Below, one piece after another: positions 8,921-17,579 of a DNA stretch of 64,000 bases (within the stretch, counting starts at the first letter, position 1; each line of letters begins with the position of its first letter). The DNA comes from Deinococcus puniceus. Lineage in GTDB: Bacteria > Deinococcota > Deinococci > Deinococcales > Deinococcaceae. Both the position numbers and the translations under genes were made by a program. The DNA lies in the NCBI RefSeq assembly GCF_001644565.1, contig NZ_CP011387.1, positions 604,501 to 668,500 of the forward strand, written 5' to 3'. Under the pieces are notes generated by a model. It searched no databases. It had not been told where the DNA came from and saw only the letters and a program-made list of their open reading frames with translations.

Positions 8921-8954
8921 TGTGCCAGTCTCTTGGTTATCTTGGGTGTCAATT

Positions 8955-9614
8955 ATGCAGATCTCTACGCCGTTGGGGTCATTGCACTTTCGGACGGCTC
9001 TCGGCCCTGCGCGTGTTGATCTTGGACAACCAGAATCCATTGCTGATTCTCACTTCTCGGCACGGGCTTTTGCTATTCCACAAGCACGTGGGAATGTCCT
9101 GCTTGGCCCTGTCGATCCTCACCTTCTGCCACAGCAGAGCGTAAAGGCGTGCTACGGCGTGCGTTGGCAAGTGGAAGCGTTGGATGACTGGCCCGAAACT
9201 TGTCATCTGGGGTTGGCTTGTTGTTGGGGCAATGACTCCTGCTGGACGGAACATGGCAGGCACTCCGGGCAAACTGTAGAGGGTCATTCTTGGTCACGCG
9301 GATTGATTCAGGTCAATGTGGGCACACTCAGCGCCGATGAGGGCTTGGCTGCCTATGCCGATAGCCCATTCTTTACTTTGCCGAAGCGTTGGTTTGGTGC
9401 CGCGGAATTGATATCGGTTCGGGCTGATTCAACCGGAATAGCCATCAAATATCCAGCTTTGAGGCGTGGCGAAGTCTGCCATGCTCAGATAGTCGTGGCT
9501 TGGAAGAAGCGTCAGGATGCTGAAGACGATGACACCGACTTCGCTGTCGATCTCTCTCCATTGCAAATAGCTTCAGCGGCGTATCCAGATCAGTTTCTCA
9601 AGAGTAGGAGTTAA
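8955..9614 (+). CDS. Hypothetical protein
   Basis: A 219-residue acidic protein with no family I recognise. The start was set at the ATG at 8955 because the longer frame begins inside the terminator of the previous gene. The middle has several Cys and Trp residues (CYGVRWQVEALDDW, then LACCWGNDSCW), and the C-terminus is charged (KKRQDAEDDDTDF). Base composition is somewhat lower in GC than the neighbours and codon use is less biased, which may point to acquisition. No signal peptide or membrane segment is evident. Confidence 0.55.
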   Translation: MQISTPLGSLHFRTALGPARVDLGQPESIADSHFSARAFAIPQARGNVLLGPVDPHLLPQQSVKACYGVRWQVEALDDWPETCHLGLACCWGNDSCWTEHGRHSGQTVEGHSWSRGLIQVNVGTLSADEGLAAYADSPFFTLPKRWFGAAELISVRADSTGIAIKYPALRRGEVCHAQIVVAWKKRQDAEDDDTDFAVDLSPLQIASAAYPDQFLKSRS

Positions 9615-9693
9615 GTGCTGATCTGTTGGCTCTTCTGCCAATCTGCAACTTTAGCCGCTCTCCTTGCGCCGCCCCACGCCCTATGCTGACCGG

Positions 9694-10677
9694 ATGACGC
9701 AGCAGCGGGCCACCTCCTCAACAGCGGCCATAGAAACGCGGGAACTTCAGAAAGTGTACCGGGGGCGGGCAGTCGTGGACGGCCTCACCCTGACGGTGCA
9801 ACCCGGCGAGGTGTTCGGATTCCTCGGCCCCAACGGCGCGGGCAAAAGCACCACCGTCAAAATGTTGCTGGGCCTAGTTCATCCCAGCGGCGGAGAAGTG
9901 CGCGTGCTGGGCGGCCATCCTTCTGACCCTGGCGTGCGCTCTCGCCTCGGCTTTCTGCCCGAACAGTTCCGCTTTCAGACGTGGATGACCGCCGAAGAAT
10001 TCCTGCGCTTTCACGGACGGCTGGCAGGTCTGCGGGCCGATGAACTCCGCGTCCGCATTCCGCAGGTGCTGGAAACGGTGGGTCTCGGCGGGCGCGGCAC
10101 CGAGTCGCTGGGCGGCTATTCCAAAGGCATGTTGCAGCGGGCGGGGCTGGCCGGAGCAATCTTGGCGCGGCCTCAACTGGTGTTCCTTGATGAACCCACC
10201 AGCGCCCTTGACCCGATTGGGCGCGTGGAAGTGCGCGAAATCATCGAGGGGCTGCGGGCGCAGGGCGTGGCTGTGTTTCTCAATTCCCATTTGCTGTCGG
10301 AAGTGGAGCAGGTGTGTGACCGGGTGGCCTTCGTGAAGGCGGGGCGGGTGCTGCGGCAGGGCAGTATGCGCGAGCTGATGGGCGACGTGCTGCCCGTAGG
10401 CGTGCGCGTAGACCGCTTGACGCCGCCGCTGCTGGAGGCGTTGGCCCGCATAGGCGAGGTGCGCCACACCGACACCCAGAATCCCGAACACACCGACATA
10501 GAACTGTGGGTGCAGCGCCGCGAAGACGTGCCCGCGCTGGCCGACGCCGTTCATGCACAGGGCGCGAGGCTGTACGCTCTGACGCCCCGCCAGCCCGATT
10601 TGGAAACCATGTTCTTAGAACTGATGGAAGGCACGCCCGAAACTGTTGCGCCGCGTAAGGAGGCCGCCCATGTCTGA
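9694..10677 (+). CDS. ABC transporter ATP-binding protein
   Basis: A 327-residue ATPase: Walker A FLGPNGAGKSTTVK, Q-loop region FLPEQFRFQ, signature LGGYSKGMLQR, Walker B LVFLDEPTSALDP and the switch His in LNSHLLSEVE. The C-terminal hundred residues form the extra domain common in ABC-2 exporters. The start at 9694 is preferred over an upstream TTG because it directly leads into the conserved ATPase. It overlaps the permease gene by 8 bases, so the two form one transporter, probably an exporter working in the cytoplasmic membrane. The substrate is unknown. Confidence 0.9.
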   Translation: MTQQRATSSTAAIETRELQKVYRGRAVVDGLTLTVQPGEVFGFLGPNGAGKSTTVKMLLGLVHPSGGEVRVLGGHPSDPGVRSRLGFLPEQFRFQTWMTAEEFLRFHGRLAGLRADELRVRIPQVLETVGLGGRGTESLGGYSKGMLQRAGLAGAILARPQLVFLDEPTSALDPIGRVEVREIIEGLRAQGVAVFLNSHLLSEVEQVCDRVAFVKAGRVLRQGSMRELMGDVLPVGVRVDRLTPPLLEALARIGEVRHTDTQNPEHTDIELWVQRREDVPALADAVHAQGARLYALTPRQPDLETMFLELMEGTPETVAPRKEAAHV

Positions 10678-11599
10678 AGCCACTCGCTCCGAGACAACTC
10701 TATCTGCACCCCACACGCCGTCGTTTTGGCGCAACACCCTGCTCATCGCTGAACTTTCTCTGCGCGAAGCCGTCCGCAAGCGGTTGGTTATCGTGCTGCT
10801 GGTTCTCACCGGGGCGTTCGTGGGCTTTTATCTCTACGGCATCTTCCGGCTGGAAGGCACGCTGGATCAACGCGCCATAGACGCGGGGCTGGAGGGCCGC
10901 AGCATCAGCGGCTTGGCCAACGCGCCCATCGTGTATGCCTCGGCGTTCGGCATGTATCTGGTCTTCTTCCTCGGCTCGCTCATGGCCGTGCTGTCCACGG
11001 TGGGCGCGGTCAGTGGCGACGTAGAAAACGGCGTGATGCAAAGCGTCATTGCCCGCCCGATCACACGGGCCGCGCTGGTGCTGGGGCGCTGGCTGGGCTT
11101 CACCATCGTCAACGTGTCGTATATCGCGCTGATTAGCACGGCCCTGCTGACCGGCATTTACCTGATCACCGGGTTCCTGCCGCCCGCGCCGCTGCCCGCT
11201 GTGGGCCTGATCCTGCTCGCTATCGTAGTCATCACGGGCCTGACCGTTCTGGGAAGCACCCTGTTCAGCACACTCGCCAACGGTATCGGCGTGTTCGTGT
11301 TATACGGCGTGGGCTTCGCGGGCGGCATTCTCAGCACCATCGGTTCGTTTGCCGATAGCCCGACGCTGGTCACGCTGGGCCGGGTCGCCAACTACGTGAT
11401 GCCCACCAACGCGCTGTGGCTGGGGGCCAGCTACCACCTGCAAAACGAATCGGTGCTGCAACTTGGAGAAATGGCACGCGGGGCCAACCCCATTTTCGGC
11501 AATGCCCCTATTGCCACTGGGCTGGTGCTGTGGGCCTCGGCGTTGGCGGTGCTGGCGGTACTGGCGGCCATGTGGCGCTTCAGCCGCAAGGATTTGTAG
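10670..11599 (+). CDS. ABC-2 type transporter permease
   Basis: A 309-residue membrane protein with about six hydrophobic segments: LVIVLLVLTGAFVGFYLYG, FGMYLVFFLGSLMAVL, FTIVNVSYIALISTALLTG, GLILLAIVVITGLTVL, GVFVLYGVGFAGGIL and the last at WASALAVLAVLAAMW. The GDVENGVMQSVIARPITR stretch is the cytoplasmic coupling region typical of ABC-2 permeases. The AAGGAGG at about 10657-10663 is an excellent ribosome-binding site and fixes the start at 10670, inside the end of the ATPase gene. The pair forms an exporter of unknown substrate. Confidence 0.88.
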   Translation: MSEATRSETTLSAPHTPSFWRNTLLIAELSLREAVRKRLVIVLLVLTGAFVGFYLYGIFRLEGTLDQRAIDAGLEGRSISGLANAPIVYASAFGMYLVFFLGSLMAVLSTVGAVSGDVENGVMQSVIARPITRAALVLGRWLGFTIVNVSYIALISTALLTGIYLITGFLPPAPLPAVGLILLAIVVITGLTVLGSTLFSTLANGIGVFVLYGVGFAGGILSTIGSFADSPTLVTLGRVANYVMPTNALWLGASYHLQNESVLQLGEMARGANPIFGNAPIATGLVLWASALAVLAVLAAMWRFSRKDL

Positions 11600-11605
11600 G
11601 CGATT

Positions 11606-11656
11606 GGGCGGGGGCGATGCTGTGTGCAACAGCCTTTCGCCCCCGCCCTGTTTTAT
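11606..11656 (+). terminator. Intrinsic terminator of the ABC transporter operon
   Basis: A 12-bp stem GGGCGGGGGCGA (11606-11617) pairs with TCGCCCCCGCCC (11637-11648), followed by TGTTTTAT. It lies 7 bases after the permease stop. Confidence 0.9.
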
Positions 11657-11706
11657 CTTTCTTCCCTTCTTAGAGTCTTAGACACCCCTCCAGACGGCCA
11701 AGGCGC

Positions 11707-12369
11707 TTACATATCCAGTGGGTCGGGGTGCTTGCTGGCGTTCTCGGCCTCTTCCAAATGATTCGGGCGGCGGTAGAGTTTGTCGCGGCCTGCCTCGTCG
11801 CCTACGCCTACAGCGGCGTCGGTCACGGGCAGTTTTTCGTCGCTGTGCTGCACGGTGGGGTTGGATGTAGAGGTGGGCTTGTCGTCATTCTGCGTCATGG
11901 GGTGGGCCTCCTTGCTGATTTGCACGGGGTTGGACTGCATGGAGTTGGACTGCACCGCGTTGCTCTGCACGCTCTGGCTGGGGCGCGGCATGGCGTCTGG
12001 CACGGTAGGTTCCGTCATGCCACTCTGCGGGGACATAGGTTGAATCTTGCCTTCCTGCTGCACCACTGCGCCTCTGTCTACAGCGCCGCTGTCCACAGGT
12101 TCCGCCGCCGCCGTGTTCAGTTCCTGAATCAGGCGTTCGCGGGCGCTGATTTCTTCGTCTATGCGCCGGATGTCTTCCTGCACAGTTTGCAGCACGCTTG
12201 TATCGGCCCCAGCATGATAGGAGCGGCCCAGACGGGCAAATAGGCCATCTTGCTCCCGTGTCAGTTGAAACACTTCGACACGGAGTTTGGTCACCTGAGC
12301 GACTTCTTCGCCCCGGCGCTGCACGCGTTCGGCTCCCCGGCGCACACTGTTCAGAATGTTATCCAGCAT
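11707..12369 (-). CDS. Hypothetical coiled-coil protein
   Basis: A 220-residue soluble protein. Residues 1 to about 95 are heptad-like and charged (MLDNILNSVRRGAERVQRRGEEVAQV through IDEEISARERLIQEL), suggesting a coiled coil. The rest is disordered and contains a short Gln/Ser/Asn repeat, VQSNAVQSNSMQSNPVQ. The start at 12369 is chosen because upstream residues do not continue the helix pattern. No known family; similar small coiled-coil proteins in Deinococcus are unannotated. It is convergent with the ABC operon and has no obvious partner. Confidence 0.6.
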   Translation of the reverse strand: MLDNILNSVRRGAERVQRRGEEVAQVTKLRVEVFQLTREQDGLFARLGRSYHAGADTSVLQTVQEDIRRIDEEISARERLIQELNTAAAEPVDSGAVDRGAVVQQEGKIQPMSPQSGMTEPTVPDAMPRPSQSVQSNAVQSNSMQSNPVQISKEAHPMTQNDDKPTSTSNPTVQHSDEKLPVTDAAVGVGDEAGRDKLYRRPNHLEEAENASKHPDPLDM

Positions 12370-12471
12370 GCGCCAAGTTTGCCGCCCCGCACCCGGCAAT
12401 GGGTGAGGGGCGGTTTAGAGAAAGCACGGTGAGCAGGCGGGATGAAGAAGCAGGGGGCAGGGGCGAGCGGC

Positions 12472-14358
12472 CTAGGCCAGTTCGTTTTCCAACTTCCTCG
12501 CTTGTTGCTCCTGCCCGTGCCTCAGCAAATGCGCCAGCGCCAGCGGAATAGCCGCGTCCCAGCCCTGCGGATGGCAGGCGGCGGGGTAGGGCACAGGCGG
12601 CGTGTGGGACTCGCGCCGGAATCCGGCCAGCAATTCGCTGAGGCGGCGGTCATCGGCGGCGCGGGCCACGTCGAACAGGGCGCGGGCCACTTGCGCGGCC
12701 TCGGCGTTCAGGCCGTAACGGTGCATGCCCAGCGCGGCGGCGGCAGTGTCGTGCGGCCACACGCTGCCGTTATGGTAAGACACCGGGTTGTAGCGAATTT
12801 CGCCCTCGCCCAGCGTGCGAATGCCCCAGCCGCTCCAGAGTTGGCTGCCCAAGGCGGTAGCGGCCACTTGGGGCGCGAATTCGGGCGGAATAATGCCCGT
12901 CCAGAGCGTGTGGGCCGGGTTGCTGACCAGCACGTTCAGGGGCTTCTTGTCGCCGTTCAGCCCATGCACGTAGTAGCCGCGCTCGGGCCACCAGAAGGCT
13001 GCATGAAAGCGTTCGCGCAGGCTGGCGGCGCGGGTCTCCCACTCCACCGCTTGCCCTTCATCGTTCAGCAGGCGGTACATCCGGGCGGCGGCCAAGTACG
13101 CGGCGTAAGCGTAGCCCTGTACTTCCACCACCGCCACATGCCCACTGATGTCCACACCCTCAGCCGTAAACGTGGAGTCGCCGCTGTCCTTCCAGACCGC
13201 GTTGGTGATGCCGCTCTCGTCGGGCGTGTACTCGATGAAACCGTCGCCGTCAGGGTCACCGTCAGTCAGGCACCAGTTCAGGGCCGCCTCCCATTGCGGG
13301 CGCAGTTCGCGGGCAATGTCGGGGTGCGCGGCGCTCAGTTCGCCCACCAGCCACACGAACAGCGGCGTGGCGTCGGCGGTGGCGTAGTAGGGGCGGTGCG
13401 GCGTGCGGCCCATGCGGGTCAGTTCGCCAATCCGCTCCTCATGCAAAATCTTGCCGGGTTCTTCCAGCGTAGCCTTGTCGTATTTGCTGCCCTGCCGTGC
13501 GGCCAGATACCGCGCCACCGTGAGGGCCATTTCGGGCATGTGGTCTTTCACCATCATGGCAATGATCAGGCTGTCGCGGCCAAAGGGAGCCACGAACCAA
13601 GGCAGGCCCGCCGCCGGAAAGCGTCCCTGTTCGGTCTGAAACGACAGGCTCCGCAAGTCTTCGATGCTCTGATCCAGCACTTGTTGGTCGAGCGGATCGG
13701 AGAGGCGCAGGTTCAGCGCCCCGTGCAGCGCGTCGTATTCGGCGGCCAACGCAGCGGGGTCGCCGGGCGTGGGCTGCTCGTCCCCCTGCAATGGGAACAC
13801 GCTCACCTGAATCTGGGCCTCTGTTTCGGTCAGAGTCCAAGTCAGCTTCTCGCCGTCCCACGCGGCAGCGGGCGACACCTGTACGAGTGCGCGGCTGTGC
13901 AGACCGTCGCCAGCGGTGTAGCTGAATTCCACGCCGCCGGGAACTTCCTGCGTCCTCACGGTGCGCTCTCCGAGGCCGCCGGGCCAACCACGTACCTCGA
14001 ACATATCCACGAAATCGGCGGCCAAGGCCAGCGTCACGACTTGCGGCCCTTCTCCGAGGTAGCGGGTCACGGTCAGGGTGTCGCGCACCTCATGGCCCGT
14101 CACGGTCAGGTCGCGGGAAATGCCCACTTTCATGGTGTAGCCCACGTTGGCGTTGGCGCTATGCTCGTGCAGCCAAAAGGGGTAGCGCTCGTGCTGGAGC
14201 AGGTGTTGCGGGCGCTCGCCGTCCAGCCGCCATTCGTAGTGGCTGAGGAAGCGGGTGTCGCGGCGGTACAGCCCGCTTTCGCCCTCGGCAATTTTGTAGT
14301 GGCGGTTGCCCACCAGATAGAGGTCATTTTCTTTGAGAACAGTGCGGGTATTGAGCAT
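12472..14358 (-). CDS. Glycogen debranching enzyme / amylo-alpha-1,6-glucosidase family
   Basis: A 628-residue protein. The N-terminal beta domain (residues 1 to about 200) has the pattern NDLYLVGNRHYKIAEGESGLYRRDTRFLSHYEW of glycogen-debranching N-terminal domains. The rest is an alpha/alpha-barrel with GLPWFVAPFGRDSLI and, late, GIRTLGEGEIRYNPVSYHNGSVWPHDTA, where acid residues act in glycoside hydrolysis. It most likely trims alpha-1,6 branches of glycogen or maltodextrin. A LacI-type operator lies 80 bases upstream, matching two sites ahead of lacI, so it is probably co-regulated with the sugar transporter, from which a terminator separates it. Confidence 0.85.
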   Translation of the reverse strand: MLNTRTVLKENDLYLVGNRHYKIAEGESGLYRRDTRFLSHYEWRLDGERPQHLLQHERYPFWLHEHSANANVGYTMKVGISRDLTVTGHEVRDTLTVTRYLGEGPQVVTLALAADFVDMFEVRGWPGGLGERTVRTQEVPGGVEFSYTAGDGLHSRALVQVSPAAAWDGEKLTWTLTETEAQIQVSVFPLQGDEQPTPGDPAALAAEYDALHGALNLRLSDPLDQQVLDQSIEDLRSLSFQTEQGRFPAAGLPWFVAPFGRDSLIIAMMVKDHMPEMALTVARYLAARQGSKYDKATLEEPGKILHEERIGELTRMGRTPHRPYYATADATPLFVWLVGELSAAHPDIARELRPQWEAALNWCLTDGDPDGDGFIEYTPDESGITNAVWKDSGDSTFTAEGVDISGHVAVVEVQGYAYAAYLAAARMYRLLNDEGQAVEWETRAASLRERFHAAFWWPERGYYVHGLNGDKKPLNVLVSNPAHTLWTGIIPPEFAPQVAATALGSQLWSGWGIRTLGEGEIRYNPVSYHNGSVWPHDTAAAALGMHRYGLNAEAAQVARALFDVARAADDRRLSELLAGFRRESHTPPVPYPAACHPQGWDAAIPLALAHLLRHGQEQQARKLENELA

Positions 14359-14437
14359 GGACGCTCCTTGGGGGCGGCGTGTGGCGGGGGGTGAGGGCGG
14401 AGAATCAGGAGGCAGATCAGGCGCGGACGCTCAGATT

Positions 14438-14451
14438 GTAAGCGGTTACAG
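14438..14451. promoter_or_regulatory. LacI-family operator upstream of debranching enzyme
   Basis: TGTAAGCGGTTACA, a near-perfect palindrome of the LacI/CcpA type, 80 bases before the debranching-enzyme start. It shares TGTAAnCGGTTACA with the site at 19911 and most of it with the site at 19814. Confidence 0.7.
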
Positions 14452-14529
14452 CGGGCGGGGTGCGCCGTGTGCGGGCAGCGGGGCGAAGATCCCGAACAGT
14501 CTGTCAGATACCGGGGGGTTTGAGAAGGA

Positions 14530-14585
14530 AAACGGGCGGGCAGGGTCAGGCAGCCTCCAAGGAGAAAGCCCCAACGCCGCCCGCC
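14530..14585 (-). terminator. Probable terminator after malG
   Basis: Read on the minus strand, GGCGGGC (14585-14579) can pair with GCCCGCC (14541-14535) and is followed by CGTTTTCC. The loop is long (about 37 bases) but includes an inner AGGC/GCCT pairing. It sits directly after the malG stop. Confidence 0.55.
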
Positions 14586-14599
14586 TCACTTTCGCCCGA

Positions 14600-16129
14600 C
14601 TAGCCTTTTACGGCGCTGTCCGAGCCGGTATCGACAAAGTACCGCTGGAAGATGATGAAGATGATGATCACGGGAATGGCCGATAGGATCGCGCCTGCCA
14701 GAATCAGGCCATAGTCGCCCTGCCCGCCGTACAACTGCGAGAAGCTGGACAGACCCACCGTGAGGGTAAAGTCGGTGTTTTGGCGCAGCAGCACCAAGGG
14801 CCAGAAGAAGTCGTTCCATGCGCCCTGAAACTGTGTGATGGCCAGAGCAATCAGCGCGGGGCCAGCTTGCGGCAACATCACTTTCCAGAAGGTGGTGAAG
14901 GGGCCAGCGCCGTCAATCGAGGCCGATTCTTCCAGCTCTTTGGGCATGCCCTCGAAGAACTGCTTCATGAGGAATACGCCGCCTGCCGCCACGAGGCCGT
15001 TGAACCACAGGCCCCAAATATTCAGTAGCCCTAAATCCTTCAGCAGCACGTAGTTACTGACCAAGTTCACCTGACTGGGCACCATCTGCACGAACAACAC
15101 CGCGCCCAAGAAGATCAGGTTTTTGCCGGGAAAGTCGAAGCGGGCCAGCGCGTATCCGGCCAGCGAGCAGAAGATCACGGCGGCGGCCACGCGCAGGAAG
15201 GCGTACAGGAACGAGTTCAGCACCCAAGAAAAGAACAGGCTGCGGCCCGACTTGGGATCCATCGTTTCGTTGAAGGCGCGGCGGTAGTTGTTGAAGGTGT
15301 AACCCAGAATGCCGGGCGTGATGTTGCGGAAGGCGAACGAGCGGTCAAAATTCTGCTTGTCGCTGGGCGGCAGGGTGCTGTTCACGATGCTCTGCCCGCG
15401 CTGCACATCCACCTGCATGGGCGTGCGCTCGAACAGTGGCCCGCGCAAGTAGTAGTTCTCGCCTGCCTTGACCAGTTCCACGCGCTGCGACTCGCTCAGT
15501 TCGTACTGCTTGGCCTGTGCTGCGGGGGTGTCCAGCGTTACTTTCACGGTTTCGCCGCTGGGCAGGGTGGCCCGCACGTCGGCGTCGGGGGTGGCGAGCT
15601 TGGCCCGGATCACTTCGCCCGTTTGCGCCGTCAGCGAGGGGTAGGTCACGGTGGTGCGGTATACCCGCGTATCTCCCGTCTGAGACACTTGCACCGTCTT
15701 CAGTTGGGCGTAATCTTTGGCCTGCGCCTGACGGGCAATAGCCACCAAGCTCACGGGCTGGTACGGAAACAGGCTGACCACAGGCGCGTCTTTGGGGGCG
15801 TCTGCCGGAGAGCGCACCGACACGTCAAAGTTCACTTCTCGGCCCGGAGTCAGGCCACCGTTCCAGCCGCTGTTGCCGCCCTGAATGCCAAGGTTGTAGG
15901 CGCGGCTCACGTACTGCGCCGTCAGCTGCGGAATGATCACTTTGGGCGGGTACTCGTTGGGGTTGTCTTTCATGCTGCTCAGCAGACCCATCAGGAACGG
16001 GCCGAGGAAGAAAAAGCTCATGACCAGCATGAACACGTACAGCCAGCCTGCCCGCGCCCAACGCCGCCGCGTGAGCCATGCGTCGTGGTTAGAGGCCGCC
16101 GCCCTACGTTCTGTCTGAATTGCCGTCAT
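14600..16129 (-). CDS. malG: Sugar ABC transporter permease, MalG-like, with large periplasmic insert
   Basis: A 509-residue inner-membrane permease, far longer than the usual 280 or so. The first membrane segment (about residues 30-50) is followed by roughly 220 mainly polar residues rich in Thr, Val and Asp. The standard permease core resumes near residue 295, with the coupling EAA loop ESASIDGAGPFTTFWKVMLPQAGPAL. The insert lies outside the membrane by topology and may contact the binding protein, as the MalF P2 loop does in E. coli. It follows malF after 177 bases holding a dispersed repeat. With malE and malF it should import maltodextrin or a similar oligosaccharide; no ATPase gene is nearby. 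Confidence 0.85.
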   Translation of the reverse strand: MTAIQTERRAAASNHDAWLTRRRWARAGWLYVFMLVMSFFFLGPFLMGLLSSMKDNPNEYPPKVIIPQLTAQYVSRAYNLGIQGGNSGWNGGLTPGREVNFDVSVRSPADAPKDAPVVSLFPYQPVSLVAIARQAQAKDYAQLKTVQVSQTGDTRVYRTTVTYPSLTAQTGEVIRAKLATPDADVRATLPSGETVKVTLDTPAAQAKQYELSESQRVELVKAGENYYLRGPLFERTPMQVDVQRGQSIVNSTLPPSDKQNFDRSFAFRNITPGILGYTFNNYRRAFNETMDPKSGRSLFFSWVLNSFLYAFLRVAAAVIFCSLAGYALARFDFPGKNLIFLGAVLFVQMVPSQVNLVSNYVLLKDLGLLNIWGLWFNGLVAAGGVFLMKQFFEGMPKELEESASIDGAGPFTTFWKVMLPQAGPALIALAITQFQGAWNDFFWPLVLLRQNTDFTLTVGLSSFSQLYGGQGDYGLILAGAILSAIPVIIIFIIFQRYFVDTGSDSAVKG

Positions 16130-16175
16130 GCTGCCGCCTCCTGATGAGTTGATTCCGATTGAATCCCGTCCGTTC

Positions 16176-16206
16176 TGGGATTCAATCCGAGCGGAGCGAG
16201 TGGGAA
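16176..16206 (-). repeat. 31-bp dispersed repeat, copy B
   Basis: Inverted copy of the repeat at 4690-4720, located between malF and malG. The surrounding 16150-16280 contains further GGAATCCG/CGGATTC-like fragments, so the repeat unit may be longer and decayed. Confidence 0.75.
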
Positions 16207-16306
16207 AGGTACGGATTCTGGGAGATGGACGGACAGGCGGTGTGGTTCCGACTGTACGGGAATCGGACGGAATCCGTATAGAGATAAGAAGCTGATACGG
16301 GTCATC

Positions 16307-17449
16307 CTAGTTGGCCTCGGGTGCCACGAAGAATTTGCGCTGCACGAATACCATGCTCAGGATGATCAGGGCCAGCACGATGGCCGCCGCCGACGCCATA
16401 TTCACCGGGGCCGCGCCGTTTTTGAAGGTGTTGGTGTACACGTAGAAGGCCAGCGTAATCAGCGTGTCCTGCGGGGCCGCCGAACCGATCACGGCCACTT
16501 GGTCAAACATCTGCATGGTGCCGATCAGGCCCACCGTCACCACGTAAAAGGTCACGGGGCGCAGCATGGGAACCGTCACGTTCATCAGTTTCTGGAAGGG
16601 CGTCGCGCCGTCAATGTCGGCGGCCTCGTACAGCGAGCCGGGAATGCTCTGCAATCCGGCAAGGAAAAAGAGCATCAGCGTGGGCACGGTGGTAAAGGTG
16701 TTCTGAATAATGATGACCAGCAGCGGAATACTCAGCACCCGCACGCCGCCGATACTGATCCACTTGTCGGCAAAGTATTGGTAGTCGTAGGGGGCCACTT
16801 CGCGCACACTGACCAGCCCGGTGGTGTTCAGAATCAGCACCACGATGATGGCAATCAGCGCACTCACGGCGGCCAATGCCGGATCGAGCCAGCCTGCGGG
16901 CAACTTGCGAGACCTTTCCCACAGCACCTGCGCGATCTGCACCACGATCAGCACGCCAAGGAGCGTCAGAACGATGGGTTGGTAGGCCTGCCACTGCGTA
17001 ATCAGGTAGTTGGCAATGCCGCGCCGCTGAAACAGCCACAGGAAAATCAGGGTAATGACCACGCTGGACGTGATGGAAGGCATGTACCACGCCGAGCGGA
17101 AGAAGGCTATCCCGCGAATCTTGTTATTGAGCGCCACAGCCATCAGCAACGAAAAAATCGTTTGCAGCGTAGTCGTCACGATGGCAAAAATCAGGCTGTT
17201 GGCGAGTGCCCGCCGAAACGACGGATCGGCCAGCACGTCGCGGTAAGGCTCGATGCCGATCAGTTTGGGCGTATTGAACAGGTTGAAATCGGTAAACGAA
17301 TAATAGATGGCGCGGCCAAACGCATAGAAAAAGAAGATCAGTGTGGTGATCAGAAAGGGGGCCAAGAACAGCATGGCCGTCGTGGTGGTCTGGCTCTGTT
17401 TGGAGCGGGCGGCCTTGGGTCTTTTGGCAGTGGGATTGGTAACGGTCAT
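16307..17449 (-). CDS. malF: Sugar ABC transporter permease, MalF-like
   Basis: A 380-residue permease with a cytoplasmic basic N-terminus and about eight membrane segments. The coupling helix loop is EAADIDGATPFQKLMNVTVPMLRP. A block near residues 185-240 (LDPALAAVSALIAIIVVLILNTTGLVSVREVAPYDYQYF) adds a membrane segment and an external loop that shorter MalF-like proteins lack. It pairs with the MalG-like permease to form the channel of an oligosaccharide importer. It is separated from malE by a hairpin with a U-tract that could lower permease expression relative to the binding protein. Confidence 0.85.
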   Translation of the reverse strand: MTVTNPTAKRPKAARSKQSQTTTTAMLFLAPFLITTLIFFFYAFGRAIYYSFTDFNLFNTPKLIGIEPYRDVLADPSFRRALANSLIFAIVTTTLQTIFSLLMAVALNNKIRGIAFFRSAWYMPSITSSVVITLIFLWLFQRRGIANYLITQWQAYQPIVLTLLGVLIVVQIAQVLWERSRKLPAGWLDPALAAVSALIAIIVVLILNTTGLVSVREVAPYDYQYFADKWISIGGVRVLSIPLLVIIIQNTFTTVPTLMLFFLAGLQSIPGSLYEAADIDGATPFQKLMNVTVPMLRPVTFYVVTVGLIGTMQMFDQVAVIGSAAPQDTLITLAFYVYTNTFKNGAAPVNMASAAAIVLALIILSMVFVQRKFFVAPEAN

Positions 17450-17497
17450 ACACCCTCCAGCGGTGAAACCCAGCAGAAACGACTTGATGCGGCATTC

Positions 17498-17552
17498 GTA
17501 AAAACAATGACAGAGGGCCGGGGGCAGGCAACGCTCGCCTCCCGACCCTCTG
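17498..17552 (-). terminator. Attenuator-like hairpin between malE and malF
   Basis: On the minus-strand transcript, CAGAGGGTCGGGAGGC (17552-17537) pairs imperfectly with GCCTGCCCCCGGCCCTCTG (17529-17511), followed by TCATTGTTTTT. This has terminator form yet lies inside an operon, so partial read-through would yield more malE than malF/malG mRNA. Confidence 0.75.
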
Positions 17553-17579
17553 AACAGACCTGTTCCCGTTAAAGAAAGA

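Noticed and set aside
8922..8954. Longer start (GTG 8922) for the hypothetical gene at 8955
   Set aside because: It would begin right after the T-tract of the preceding terminator, leaving no leader for translation.
12442..14394. 650-codon open frame opposite the debranching enzyme
   Set aside because: Antisense shadow; no family motif, while the minus strand encodes a well-conserved enzyme.
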